Origin: Caulobacter sp.
GTDB lineage: Bacteria > Pseudomonadota > Alphaproteobacteria > Caulobacterales > Caulobacteraceae
Assembly (NCBI GenBank): GCA_016125585.1
Contig: WGLL01000006.1
Location: 124,001-188,000 of the forward strand
Length of the DNA: 64,000 nucleotides
Reading direction: 5' to 3'
This document shows positions 25,103 through 33,300 of this stretch, piece by piece; the first letter of the stretch is position 1, and the number at the start of each line of letters is the position of its first letter. Position numbers and translations under genes: made by a program. Under the pieces are notes generated by a model. That model saw nothing but the letters and a program-made list of their open reading frames with translations. It was not told the DNA's origin and did no database searches.

Positions 25103-26283
25103 GGAACGACCTTGCTGTTGTAATAGTGATAGGCGCTGACCCGGCGGCGCAGTTCCCGGGCGTAGGGCTCGAAGCTCTGGCGGGTCAGGACGTGGTCGCC
25201 CCGGTTGATGGCCTTCAGCATCTCGATCCCCCGCGCCGACCCGTAGAGGTGGGTGGCGTCCCAGTAGTTGGCCAGATCATCGGTCAGTCCGGCGTCCAGG
25301 TCGAATCCATGCACCCGGGTGTTGGGATAGGGCGCCACGGCGGCGATCATGCAGCGCCGCGCCTGCAGCAGGGCCGCCAGGGCCGGCTGGCCCCGCACCC
25401 GCTGGACGCGCTCGGGACGGCTGAGGTCGTAATAGGCGACATAGCTGTAGGGCGGGATGACGATGTCCAGCCGCACCCCGCGCTGGTTCAGCCGCCGGGC
25501 GAAGGCGGCAATCTCGTTGTTGGCGGTGAAGTCGGCGCAGGTCAGGGTGGTCGGGGCGTCGATCCGCGGCTTCTGGTCGGCGATGAAGCCCTTGTAGAGT
25601 TTCACCACCTTGGGGGACCGGCTCCGCGCATAGACTTCGGCCATGTATTTTCGGTAGGCGGTCATGTCCCAACGCCGGTCCCAGTAGGACTGGCCGCGCA
25701 GCAGGCGCCAGGACAACCGCAGGGTGGAGGGGCCAAGGGCGCCCAGATCATTGAACGGCGTGTCGTCATAGAGGGCCAGGGGAAAGCCGGGCTGGGCGAC
25801 GCTGGCCGGCGCCATGTAGCTGAGGTCATAGCTCAGCACCGCGCGCTTGAGGCCGGGGGTCTCTGCCACCCGCCGCATGATCACATCGAGATCCCTGGGG
25901 GCGGCGCCGTTGTAGGTCAGGGCGTAGCCTCGCGTGACCCCGTCGAGATAGCGGGACAGGTCCGGACCCTCGAACTGGTGGGCCGAGGACGCGCCGATCA
26001 GCAGGCCGTCGAAGTCGCCGTCGGTGACGACATTGAGCACCTGCGACTGGGCCGCGCCCATCAGCTTTTCCTCACCCAGCTTCGGATGGGCGCCCCAGGG
26101 ATAGAGGTTGTGCGGATCGACGGCGGTGACCAGCACCGCCACCCCCAGCAACAACAGCAGGGCCACGCCGGCCGCCGCCAGGAAACTCCAGCGCCCGGGC
26201 ATGAAGGACGGCGCCAGCCGTCCGCGCAGCAGGCGTTGCCAGGTTCGCGCCCATCCCCTCATCGCTGTCGCGCCCGTCGCCAT
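25099..26283 (-). CDS. Membrane-anchored SGNH/DltD-like protein, partner of the MBOAT
   Basis: 394 residues from the ATG at 26283 (an ATG eight codons later is possible). One membrane segment at about 33-53 (FLAAAGVALLLLLGVAVLVTAV) with the bulk outside. LLIGASSAHQF near 95-103 fits SGNH block I (Ser nucleophile) and YWDATHLYG near 341-347 gives the D-x-x-H of block V (Asp342, His345). This arrangement matches the extracytoplasmic DltD and AlgJ/AlgX partners of MBOAT acyltransferases. It starts 2 bases after the MBOAT stop. Predicted to transfer the exported acyl group to a cell-surface acceptor, or to hydrolyse it. Confidence 0.75.
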   Translation of the reverse strand: MATGATAMRGWARTWQRLLRGRLAPSFMPGRWSFLAAAGVALLLLLGVAVLVTAVDPHNLYPWGAHPKLGEEKLMGAAQSQVLNVVTDGDFDGLLIGASSAHQFEGPDLSRYLDGVTRGYALTYNGAAPRDLDVIMRRVAETPGLKRAVLSYDLSYMAPASVAQPGFPLALYDDTPFNDLGALGPSTLRLSWRLLRGQSYWDRRWDMTAYRKYMAEVYARSRSPKVVKLYKGFIADQKPRIDAPTTLTCADFTANNEIAAFARRLNQRGVRLDIVIPPYSYVAYYDLSRPERVQRVRGQPALAALLQARRCMIAAVAPYPNTRVHGFDLDAGLTDDLANYWDATHLYGSARGIEMLKAINRGDHVLTRQSFEPYARELRRRVSAYHYYNSKVVP

Positions 26284-26285
26284 GG

Positions 26286-27854
26286 TCAGTAGCCCATGTA
26301 GATGAAGGGGGTCTTGTGGCTGAGCACATAGAAGGCGGCCAGCAGCATCAGGGCGATGGCCAGGCCCCAGGGCAGGTTCGGCCGCCATTCGACCCGCAGC
26401 AGGGCCGGGGTGGTCGAGGGATTGTCCCAGGTGCGGATGCCCGGTCGATAGCGGCGCAACAGCTCATGGGAATTGGGCGCCAGCCAGATCAGGCCAAAGG
26501 CGCCGATCACCCAGGCGGCGCCATGCAGGTCCGGCGCCCCGAGGCCGCGCGTCGGAACCAGGGCGGCCAGCAGGTCGGTGAAGGTGGCCAGGGTCGGGGA
26601 GCGGAACAGGGCGAAGGTCAGCATCAGCGGCAGGATGGTCAGGGCCTGGCCCAGCCGCAACCGCAGGCCGGGGGTGGTCCGCCGCTTGAAGTCGCGCCAG
26701 CTCTTCGAGGCCCGCACCTCGGTCTCGGCGACGAACCACAGGCCGTGGATCAGGCCGAACAGGACGAAGGTCGGCAGGGCGGCGTGCCACAGGGCGATGA
26801 CCTGGAAGTTGATCAGGATCGGCAGCCAGGCCGACAGCAGCCGCGCGGGCAGCCTGCCCATCCGCGCGACGGCGGCCGTGCGCGTTCCCCACAGCGACAG
26901 CGGCGTGAACAGGAACCGGCCGATGACCCGGGTCAGGGTGATGTGCCAGCGGCGATAGAAGTCGGCGATGCCGCTGGCCCGCAAGGGCGAGTCGAAATTG
27001 ATCGGCAGGCGGATGCCGAACAGCCGCGCCAGCCCGAGGGCCATGTCGGAATAGCCCGAGAAGTCGAAATAGAGCTGGGCGAAATAGCCGGTGAGGGCCA
27101 GCCAGGCCTGGAAGGTGGTGACCGGCATGCCGTCGCCGAGAAAGCTGAACACCGGGGCCGTGACCCGGCCCAGGCCGTCGGCAATGACCACCTTCTTGAA
27201 CAGGCCGATGGCGATCAGGGTGACGCCGACCTCGATGTCGCTGCGCCGCGGCCGGCCAAACCGGATGCCCAGGGCCTGGGGTCCGAATTCCGAGAGATAG
27301 GTGATCGGTCCGACCACCAGCTGCGGAAAGAAGGTGTGGAAGGCGCCGAACCGCAGAAACCCCAGCAGGGGACGGCGGGCCGGCAGATAGTCCATTACCC
27401 GGGGCTCGTGACGCCAGGCGTCCATCAGCAGGACCGCCTGCTGGAAGGTATAGAAGGAGATGCCCACCGGAATGCCGATCTGGGCCGCGCCGGGACCGGG
27501 GTCGATCAGCAGGGGCGCCAGGTATTTGAATACCGCCAAGGCTCCGAAATTCCACGCCTGGCCGCCCCAGAAGATGACTGAACGGGCAAGCGACCGCTGG
27601 ACCGGGGTGCGGACCAGCAACATGCAGGCCACCCCGTTGATCGCCGTGCCGGCGGCCATCAGGGCGAAGATCTTGAGCCCGTAGCTGGCGTAGAACAGGC
27701 ATGAGGCGGCGAACACCACGCCCAAGGCCGCTTCCCGGCCCCACAGCCGCGACGCGCCCCAGAAGGCGATCAGCGTCAGGGGCGCGAAGACCAGCAGGAA
27801 GAAGGGTTCGGTGAACGACACAGGTCCGATGTGCCCGATGGGCCGCCGGGTCAC
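26286..27854 (-). CDS. MBOAT-family membrane O-acyltransferase (AlgI/DltB-like)
   Basis: 522 residues and 10 or more membrane segments. FYRRWHITLTRVIG is the conserved re-entrant loop motif, and the two catalytic histidines are in ALWHAALPTFVLF (His357) and GLIHGLWF (His370), as in AlgI and DltB. YFAQLYFDFSGYSDMALGLA is another family hallmark. Such proteins move an acyl group from a cytosolic carrier across the inner membrane. It is first in a six-gene operon containing its own ACP and FkbH, which favours a thioester-ACP donor, as for DltB, over acetyl-CoA. The ABC exporter gene is divergent, with 101 bases between starts. Confidence 0.93.
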   Translation of the reverse strand: MTRRPIGHIGPVSFTEPFFLLVFAPLTLIAFWGASRLWGREAALGVVFAASCLFYASYGLKIFALMAAGTAINGVACMLLVRTPVQRSLARSVIFWGGQAWNFGALAVFKYLAPLLIDPGPGAAQIGIPVGISFYTFQQAVLLMDAWRHEPRVMDYLPARRPLLGFLRFGAFHTFFPQLVVGPITYLSEFGPQALGIRFGRPRRSDIEVGVTLIAIGLFKKVVIADGLGRVTAPVFSFLGDGMPVTTFQAWLALTGYFAQLYFDFSGYSDMALGLARLFGIRLPINFDSPLRASGIADFYRRWHITLTRVIGRFLFTPLSLWGTRTAAVARMGRLPARLLSAWLPILINFQVIALWHAALPTFVLFGLIHGLWFVAETEVRASKSWRDFKRRTTPGLRLRLGQALTILPLMLTFALFRSPTLATFTDLLAALVPTRGLGAPDLHGAAWVIGAFGLIWLAPNSHELLRRYRPGIRTWDNPSTTPALLRVEWRPNLPWGLAIALMLLAAFYVLSHKTPFIYMGY

Positions 27855-27955
27855 AAGCCGGCCTGTCGCCCGAAAGCCTCTCGGCGTGTTTTTGACGCCG
27901 GCGCCCTCCCGCCGAACGCCGTTCCCGACTATGTCCCTCGCCTCGAAGGCGAGCC

Positions 27956-29743
27956 ATGACCGATCACTACGAAGACGAGGAGGTCACCCGGGGAAGGGTG
28001 CTGTCGAACGGCCAGGTGCTGGCCTTTGTCGCGCGGCTGTGGCTGCGGCGACGCTGGCTGCTGGTGACCTCTGCCGGCCTGATGCTGCTCGCCGTCGGCT
28101 TCGACCTGATGCTGCCGACCGCCTCCAAGGCCCTGCTCGACGCCGTGGCCGACCCGGCGCGCAACGCTGATCGGGCCTGGCGGGCCTGGGCGTTCTTCGT
28201 CGGGGTCTATGTGGCCTTCGTGGTCATCCGCAACATCGCCTTCCGCTTCTGGAACCCGCTGGCGGCGCGGAACATGCGGGACATGACCAACGAGGCCTTC
28301 CGGCGGGTGCAGGGCTTTTCCGCCGACTGGCACGCCGACACCTTCGCGGGCTCGACGGTGCGCCGAATCAGCCGGGCCATGTGGGGCTATGACCAGGTTT
28401 CGGACGCTGTGATCCTGTGGCTGGGACCGGCCGCGGTGGTGCTGTTCGGCCTGTGCATCCAGATGGCGTTCAAATGGCCGATGGTTGGAGTCATCTCCTT
28501 CCTGGTGGTTTTCGGCTTCATCTGGACCAACCTCTGGCTGGTGCGCGTCTATGTGCGGCCCGCCAACCTGCGCTCCAACGCCCTGGACAGCCGTATCGGC
28601 GGGGCCCTCGCTGACGCCATCACCTCCAATCCGACAGTGAAATCCTTCGGTGGCGAGGACCGGGAAGAGGCGCGGTTCGCCGTGCTGATGGAGACCTGGC
28701 ATCGGGCGGTGATGACCACCTGGAGCCGGTTCATGGATGTCTGGATCCTGCAGAACATCCTCACCGTGCTGCTGCAGGCCGGCAGCACCGGAATCCTCGT
28801 GCACCTGTGGCTGCAGGGCAGGGCGACTCCCGGCGACCTGGGCTTCGCCATCACCGCCTTCATGCTGATGAGCGGCTATCTGCGGAACCTCGGCGAGAAT
28901 GTGCGGATGCTGCAGAAGGGGCTGGACGACACCGAGGACGTCGCCGGCTACGAGCGCACTGCCCCGCAGGTGCCTGACGCGCCGGGCGCCCCGGCCTTTG
29001 TCGGCGGCGAGGGCGAGATCGTCTTCGAGGGGGTGACCTTCCGGTACAAAAGCGCCGAGGCGCCGCTGTACGACGACTTCTCGCTGCGCATCGCCCCCGG
29101 CGAGCGGGTGGCTCTGGTCGGGCGGACCGGGGCCGGCAAATCGACCTTCGTCAAGCTGATCCAGCGGCTCTATGACCTGCAGGGCGGCCGCATCGTCATC
29201 GACGGCCAGGATGTGGCGGCGGTCAGCCAGAGCAGCCTGCGGGCGGCCATCGCCGTGGTGCCCCAGGACCCGGCCCTGTTCCACCGCACCATCGCCGAGA
29301 ACATCGCCTACGCCCGCCCCGGCGCCACCGCCGACGAGGTGCGCCTGGCGGCGAAGAGGGCGCGGGCCCATGACTTCATCATGGCGCTGCCCAAGGGCTA
29401 CGACACCCTGGTCGGCGAGCGCGGCGTCAAGCTGAGCGGCGGCGAGCGGCAGCGGGTGGCCATCGCCCGCGCCTTCCTGGCCGACGCCCCGATCCTGGTC
29501 TTCGACGAGGCGACCAGCAGCCTCGACGTTGGCACCGAACAGTTGGTCCAGGCGGCCATGGATGAACTGATGGCCGGTCGCACCACCATCGTCATCGCCC
29601 ACCGCCTGTCGACCATTCGCGGAGCGGACCGCATCCTGGTGTTCGAGGCCGGGCGCATCGTCGAGGAGGGGACCCACGCCCAACTGAGGGCCAGCGGCGG
29701 GACCTACGCCCGGCTGGCGGCGGTGAGTGAAGGGACGATCTGA
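27956..29743 (+). CDS. ABC exporter, fused permease-ATPase (lipid/multidrug type)
   Basis: 595 residues. Six membrane segments (about 35-310) precede a C-terminal ATPase with Walker A GRTGAGKSTF near 388, LSGGERQRVAIARAF signature, VFDEATSSLD Walker B and the IAHRLST switch. This half-transporter forms a homodimer in the inner membrane. Family resemblance is to MsbA/HlyB-like lipid and drug exporters; the substrate is unknown. It is divergent from the acylation operon. A role in exporting the glycan or lipid that operon modifies is possible but unproven. A repeat hairpin starts 12 bases after its stop. Confidence 0.9.
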   Translation: MTDHYEDEEVTRGRVLSNGQVLAFVARLWLRRRWLLVTSAGLMLLAVGFDLMLPTASKALLDAVADPARNADRAWRAWAFFVGVYVAFVVIRNIAFRFWNPLAARNMRDMTNEAFRRVQGFSADWHADTFAGSTVRRISRAMWGYDQVSDAVILWLGPAAVVLFGLCIQMAFKWPMVGVISFLVVFGFIWTNLWLVRVYVRPANLRSNALDSRIGGALADAITSNPTVKSFGGEDREEARFAVLMETWHRAVMTTWSRFMDVWILQNILTVLLQAGSTGILVHLWLQGRATPGDLGFAITAFMLMSGYLRNLGENVRMLQKGLDDTEDVAGYERTAPQVPDAPGAPAFVGGEGEIVFEGVTFRYKSAEAPLYDDFSLRIAPGERVALVGRTGAGKSTFVKLIQRLYDLQGGRIVIDGQDVAAVSQSSLRAAIAVVPQDPALFHRTIAENIAYARPGATADEVRLAAKRARAHDFIMALPKGYDTLVGERGVKLSGGERQRVAIARAFLADAPILVFDEATSSLDVGTEQLVQAAMDELMAGRTTIVIAHRLSTIRGADRILVFEAGRIVEEGTHAQLRASGGTYARLAAVSEGTI

Positions 29744-29755
29744 GCTCTTCAGGTT

Positions 29756-29780
29756 CCTTCTCCCGCTTGCCGGGAGAAGG
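29756..29780. repeat. CCTTCTCCC/GGGAGAAGG hairpin between convergent genes
   Basis: A 25-base near-perfect palindrome, CCTTCTCCCGCTTGCCGGGAGAAGG, here in two halves: CCTTCTCCCG and CGGGAGAAGG around CTTGC. It separates the ABC exporter from the convergent YcaQ gene and may act as a two-way transcription stop, though no U-run follows. Confidence 0.75.
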
Positions 29781-29781
29781 G

Positions 29782-30975
29782 TTAGAGCGCGCCTGCCAGC
29801 TCCGCCGCCAGATCGCCCCTGCCCACCGCCTCGACCCGCTCCAGGCCCAGCCAGCCGGCCATCAGCTTCAGTTCCGCCGCCAGGGCCGCCGCCGTCTCGC
29901 CGTCGGCGTCCGGCTCGCGCCAGGCGGCCTGGACCAGCAGGGCGCCGGCCTTGCGGTCGGATTTCAGATCAACGCGGGCGGTGATGGCCTCGTCCTGCAG
30001 GAAGGGCAGGACGTAGTAGCCGTGCTCGCGCTTGTGGGCCGGCGTGTAGATCTCCAGCCGCACCCGGACGCCGAACAGGCGCTCGGTGCGCTCTCGGAAC
30101 CAGATCAGGTTGTCGAAGGGCGACAGCAGGGCCCGGGCCCGGATCTTTCGCGGGATTTTCGCGGCGGGGTCGAGGTAGGCAGGCTTGGCCCAGCCCTTGA
30201 CCGTGACCGGGAGGAGCTCGCCGGCCTCGACCAGTTCGGCGATACGGTTGCGGGTGTCCTCTACCCCCAGACGGAAATAGTCGCGCAGGTCGGCGGCGGT
30301 GGCGACACCCATGGCCCGGGCCGAGATGCGGACCAGCTCGCGCTGGGCCTCGGCCTCGGTCGGAGTCGGCAGATTGACGATGGCGGCGGGCAGGGCCCGT
30401 TCGGTCAGGTCATAGACCCGCTCGAATCCTCGCCGGGTCCTGGTTGTGATCAGACCAGCCCAGAACAGCCATTCCAGAGCACGCTTGCCCTCCGACCACG
30501 ACCACCAGCCGGGCTGGCCGCGCGGGCCTGCGGCGAAGTCGCCGCCGGTGACCGGGCCGCGTTTCTCGATCTCGGCGAGGATATTGTCGATGTAGTCGCC
30601 GCGTTCGCGCCGGAACCTGGCCAGCCCGCTCCACACCCCGTCGCCGGCCTGCGCCCGCGCCATGCGCCAGCGGAACAGCGGCTGATGTTCCATCGGCAGC
30701 AGCGAGGCCTCATGGCCCCAGTATTCGAACAGGCTGCGCCTTTTACCCCAGGCCTCGGATTCCAGGGTCTCGCGGTCGTAGTCCCCCAGGCGGGAGAACT
30801 TGGGCAGGTAGTGGGTGCGGGTGACGACATTGACGCTGTCGATCTGCACCACGCCGAGCCGCTGGACGGTCTTGCGGAAATGGCGGGCGGAGGCGGCGTC
30901 AGGGCGGGCAGCCTGGAAGCCCTGGGCGGCCAGGGCGATGCGGCGGGCCTGGGCGGCGGAGAGGGTGGTGGTCAT
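29782..30975 (-). CDS. ycaQ: YcaQ/AlkX-type winged-helix DNA glycosylase (HTH_42)
   Basis: 397 residues. The N-terminal block QRLGVVQIDSVNVVTRTHYL contains QID, the QxD catalytic motif of the YcaQ (AlkX) branch of HTH_42 proteins; AlkZ enzymes have QxQ. SLFEYWGHEASLLP, ALLSPFDNLIWFRERTERLFG and HGYYVLPFLQ are conserved along the family. These monofunctional glycosylases remove bulky N-alkylated bases and unhook interstrand crosslinks. It stands alone on the minus strand. Its Shine-Dalgarno (GGGAGGA, 30985-30991) lies at the edge of a repeat element. Confidence 0.9.
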   Translation of the reverse strand: MTTTLSAAQARRIALAAQGFQAARPDAASARHFRKTVQRLGVVQIDSVNVVTRTHYLPKFSRLGDYDRETLESEAWGKRRSLFEYWGHEASLLPMEHQPLFRWRMARAQAGDGVWSGLARFRRERGDYIDNILAEIEKRGPVTGGDFAAGPRGQPGWWSWSEGKRALEWLFWAGLITTRTRRGFERVYDLTERALPAAIVNLPTPTEAEAQRELVRISARAMGVATAADLRDYFRLGVEDTRNRIAELVEAGELLPVTVKGWAKPAYLDPAAKIPRKIRARALLSPFDNLIWFRERTERLFGVRVRLEIYTPAHKREHGYYVLPFLQDEAITARVDLKSDRKAGALLVQAAWREPDADGETAAALAAELKLMAGWLGLERVEAVGRGDLAAELAGAL

Positions 30976-30985
30976 GCAAGAAAGT

Positions 30986-31199
30986 CCTCCCTTCCCCCTG
31001 GAGGGGGGAAGGGCCGGGGATGGGGGTGGAGGTGCTTGATCATGGGCTCACGGTCTGGCGAATTTCGCCGGTGGAATTGTCAGTCCTGCGCGATGAAATT
31101 CGGTGCGGCGGACCCGCCGGCGCAACTCTACAGGCGCCGCGCCAGCGGATGGGCCGCCACCCCCATCCCCAACCCTTCCCCCCTCCAGGGGGAAGGGGG
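30986..31199. repeat. Large inverted repeat (CCCTTCCCCC family) between ycaQ and an aldo/keto reductase gene
   Basis: Left arm at about 30986-31032 contains CCCTTCCCCCTGGAGGGGG and GGGGATGGGGGTGG. Right arm at about 31154-31199 contains the reverse complement, CCACCCCCATCCCC and CCCCCTCCAGGGGGAAGGG. About 120 bases separate them. The left edge supplies the GGGAGGA in front of ycaQ. Confidence 0.85.
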
Positions 31200-31216
31200 C
31201 TATTCAGGCAAACGCC

Positions 31217-32197
31217 TCACGCGTGATCCAGCACCGGCTTGGGCTGGTAGGGCTTTTCCAGCCGCTTCACCTCGTCGTCGTTGAGGACGATCTCAAGGGC
31301 CGACAGCGCTTCGGACAGATGGTGCAGCTTGCTGGCCCCGATGATGGGGGCGGTGATGGCGCTGTTGCGCAACACCCAGGCCAGGGCGATCTGGGTGTTG
31401 GATACGCCGCGCTCGGCGGCGATGGCGCTGACCGCCTCGACCACGGCGTGGTCGGCGTCGCGGTAGTAGAGCCGGGGTGAGAATTCGTCGGTGCGGGAGC
31501 GTTCGGTCTCGCCCTCGCCCGGCGCCTTGCGACCGCCGGCCAGGAATCCGCGAGCCAGGGGCGACCAGGGGATGACCCCGACGCCCTCGGCCTCGCAGAG
31601 CGGCAGCATCTCGCGTTCTTCCTCGCGGTAGACCAGATTGTACTGCGGCTGCATCGAGACAAAGCGGGTCCAGCCGTTCTTCTCGCTGGTCGCCAGCATG
31701 GTGGCGAACTGCCAAGCGTACATGGAGGAGGCGCCGATGTAGCGGGCCTTGCCGGCCTTCACCACGTCATGCAGCGCTTCCAGCGTCTCCTCGATGGGGG
31801 TGTCAGGATCAAAGCGGTGGATCTGGTAGAGATCGATGTAGTCGGTGCCCAGGTTCTTCAGCGAGCGGTCGACGGCGTCGAAGATGTGCTTGCGCGACAG
31901 GCCGCCGGCGTTGGGACCCTTGCCGTGCGGAAAGAAGACCTTGGTGGCGATCACCGTCTCCTGACGACGGGTGTATTTCTTCAGCCACTTGCCGGTGACC
32001 TGTTCGCTGGCGCCGTTGGAATACATGTCGGCGGTATCGAAGAAATTGATCCCGCCCTCGGCGGCGGCCTTGAAGAAGGGCTTGCTGGCGTCTTCATCCA
32101 GCACCCAGGGGCGCCACTCCGGCGAGCCATAGGTCATGCAGCCCAGACACAGGCGGGAGACCTTCAGACCGGTGTTTCCCAGGTTCACATAGTCCAT
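31217..32197 (-). CDS. Aldo/keto reductase (YajO-like)
   Basis: 326 residues, (beta/alpha)8 barrel. The catalytic tetrad is visible: Asp in INFFDTADMYSNG, Tyr in the same segment, Lys in VIATKVFF and His in LYQIHRFDPD. MDYVNLGNTGLKVSRLCLG is the typical N-terminus, here read in parts. The C-terminal NADPH-site block ITAPIIGASKLHHL is also present. The closest type is the YajO / AKR11-12-like group; the substrate is unknown. It is divergent from the sulfotransferase gene with 41 bases between starts. Confidence 0.92.
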   Translation of the reverse strand: MDYVNLGNTGLKVSRLCLGCMTYGSPEWRPWVLDEDASKPFFKAAAEGGINFFDTADMYSNGASEQVTGKWLKKYTRRQETVIATKVFFPHGKGPNAGGLSRKHIFDAVDRSLKNLGTDYIDLYQIHRFDPDTPIEETLEALHDVVKAGKARYIGASSMYAWQFATMLATSEKNGWTRFVSMQPQYNLVYREEEREMLPLCEAEGVGVIPWSPLARGFLAGGRKAPGEGETERSRTDEFSPRLYYRDADHAVVEAVSAIAAERGVSNTQIALAWVLRNSAITAPIIGASKLHHLSEALSALEIVLNDDEVKRLEKPYQPKPVLDHA

Positions 32198-32238
32198 CGA
32201 CGATCCCTCCAGCGGCGGCTACACCCGACCTGTTGCAT

Positions 32239-33072
32239 ATGGGGAGACAACCGGCCTTGGCGACCGACGTCCAGCGACTTTCGGGCCGCGATCTGGAAAA
32301 TGACCTGACCAGCTTCCACCTGGTCAAGTACGGACCGCGCGTCGACGGGTTTCTGGCGACCGCCAAGAACAGCGGCACCCACTGGCTGCGCTACATGGCC
32401 AGCCACGCCATCGCCCATCACCTGGACCTGCCGCCGCCGGCCCATTCCAGCGGTCCCGACAGCGACGCCTTCATCGGCCATCCCAAGCACGCGCGGGTGC
32501 ATGCGGCGGCGCCGCGCATCGGCAGTTCGCACAACATCCCCTCGCGGCTGATCGCGCCGCTGGCCGGGGCGGGGCTGGTGAAGCTGCCGCCGACGGTCGT
32601 TCTGGTGCGCGACATCCGCCAGGCGCTGCTCAGCTATTACGTGAAATGGGCGGAGGATTATTCGCTGGGGTCTCTTGCCGAGTTCGTGCGGCGGGGTGCG
32701 CCCGGCGTGCGCAAGATCGACGACGCCTGGTGGTTCATCCGCTTCTTCAATCGCTGGGGCGAGATGGCGCAGGCGCTGCCGCAGCGGGTAATCGTCGTCC
32801 GGCACGAGGACCTGCAGGCTGATCCGGGCGGGCAGGTGCGGCGCGTCTGGGCCCATTGGGGGGTCACCCTCAACGACGCAGACGTGGAGGCGGCCGTCGC
32901 CGTGTCGGGCCGCGACGCGGTGGCCGCGACCCTCGACCCGACCCATGGCGAGACCATCGTGCCCGATGCGGAGAAGCGCCAGGCGGTGAGGCTGTCGCCG
33001 GACGATGAGGCGCATCTGATGGAGCTGTTCCGACAGCACCTGAAATACGACTTCGCCTACGGGCTCATCTGA
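32239..33072 (+). CDS. Sulfotransferase-family protein
   Basis: 277 residues. FLATAKNSGTHWLRYM at about 37-52 is the 5'-phosphosulfate loop of PAPS-dependent sulfotransferases (usual form PKSGTTW), and VVLVRDIRQALLSYYVKW fits the 3'-phosphate binding region (RDPRD in classical enzymes). VIVVRHEDLQADPGG matches the conserved ED-L segment. No signal peptide or membrane anchor is seen, so it is cytosolic. The acceptor is unknown; sulfated surface glycans or lipids are possibilities. The start at 32239 was chosen over a TTG two codons upstream; no strong ribosome site is visible. Confidence 0.82.
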   Translation: MGRQPALATDVQRLSGRDLENDLTSFHLVKYGPRVDGFLATAKNSGTHWLRYMASHAIAHHLDLPPPAHSSGPDSDAFIGHPKHARVHAAAPRIGSSHNIPSRLIAPLAGAGLVKLPPTVVLVRDIRQALLSYYVKWAEDYSLGSLAEFVRRGAPGVRKIDDAWWFIRFFNRWGEMAQALPQRVIVVRHEDLQADPGGQVRRVWAHWGVTLNDADVEAAVAVSGRDAVAATLDPTHGETIVPDAEKRQAVRLSPDDEAHLMELFRQHLKYDFAYGLI

Positions 33073-33131
33073 TCTTCGCCGCCATCCGGCCGGAGCGTCC
33101 GACCGGGGCTGAAAGGGTTCGCCTCGGGGCG

Positions 33132-33285
33132 TCCTTCTCCCCTCGCGGGAGAAGGTGGCGCGGAGCGCCGGATGAGGGGGCTGGCGGTCCGGCCGAGATT
33201 GGTTGGCAGCCACCAGTGCGGCGGGGGCCGGTGCGACCCCTCATCCGACCCCTTCGGGGCCACCTTCTCCCGCAAGGGGAGAAGG
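33132..33285. repeat. CCTTCTCCC-type inverted repeat, both arms
   Basis: Left arm 33132-33180 (CCTTCTCCCCTCGCGGGAGA, AGGTGGCGCGGAGCGCCGG, ATGAGGGG) and right arm 33236-33285 (CCCCTCATCCGACCCC, TTCGGGGCCACC, TTCTCCCGCAAGGGGAGAAG) pair across about 55 bases. It lies between the convergent sulfotransferase and ppk2 genes. Same family as 14274-14427. Confidence 0.88.
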
Positions 33286-33300
33286 AAGTTTGACGGCGAC

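Noticed and set aside
27929..29683. 584-residue open frame on the minus strand opposite the ABC exporter
   Set aside because: It is an antisense shadow caused by high GC; its sequence is His/Gln/Gly/Asp-rich with no domain, while the plus strand has a full ABC exporter.
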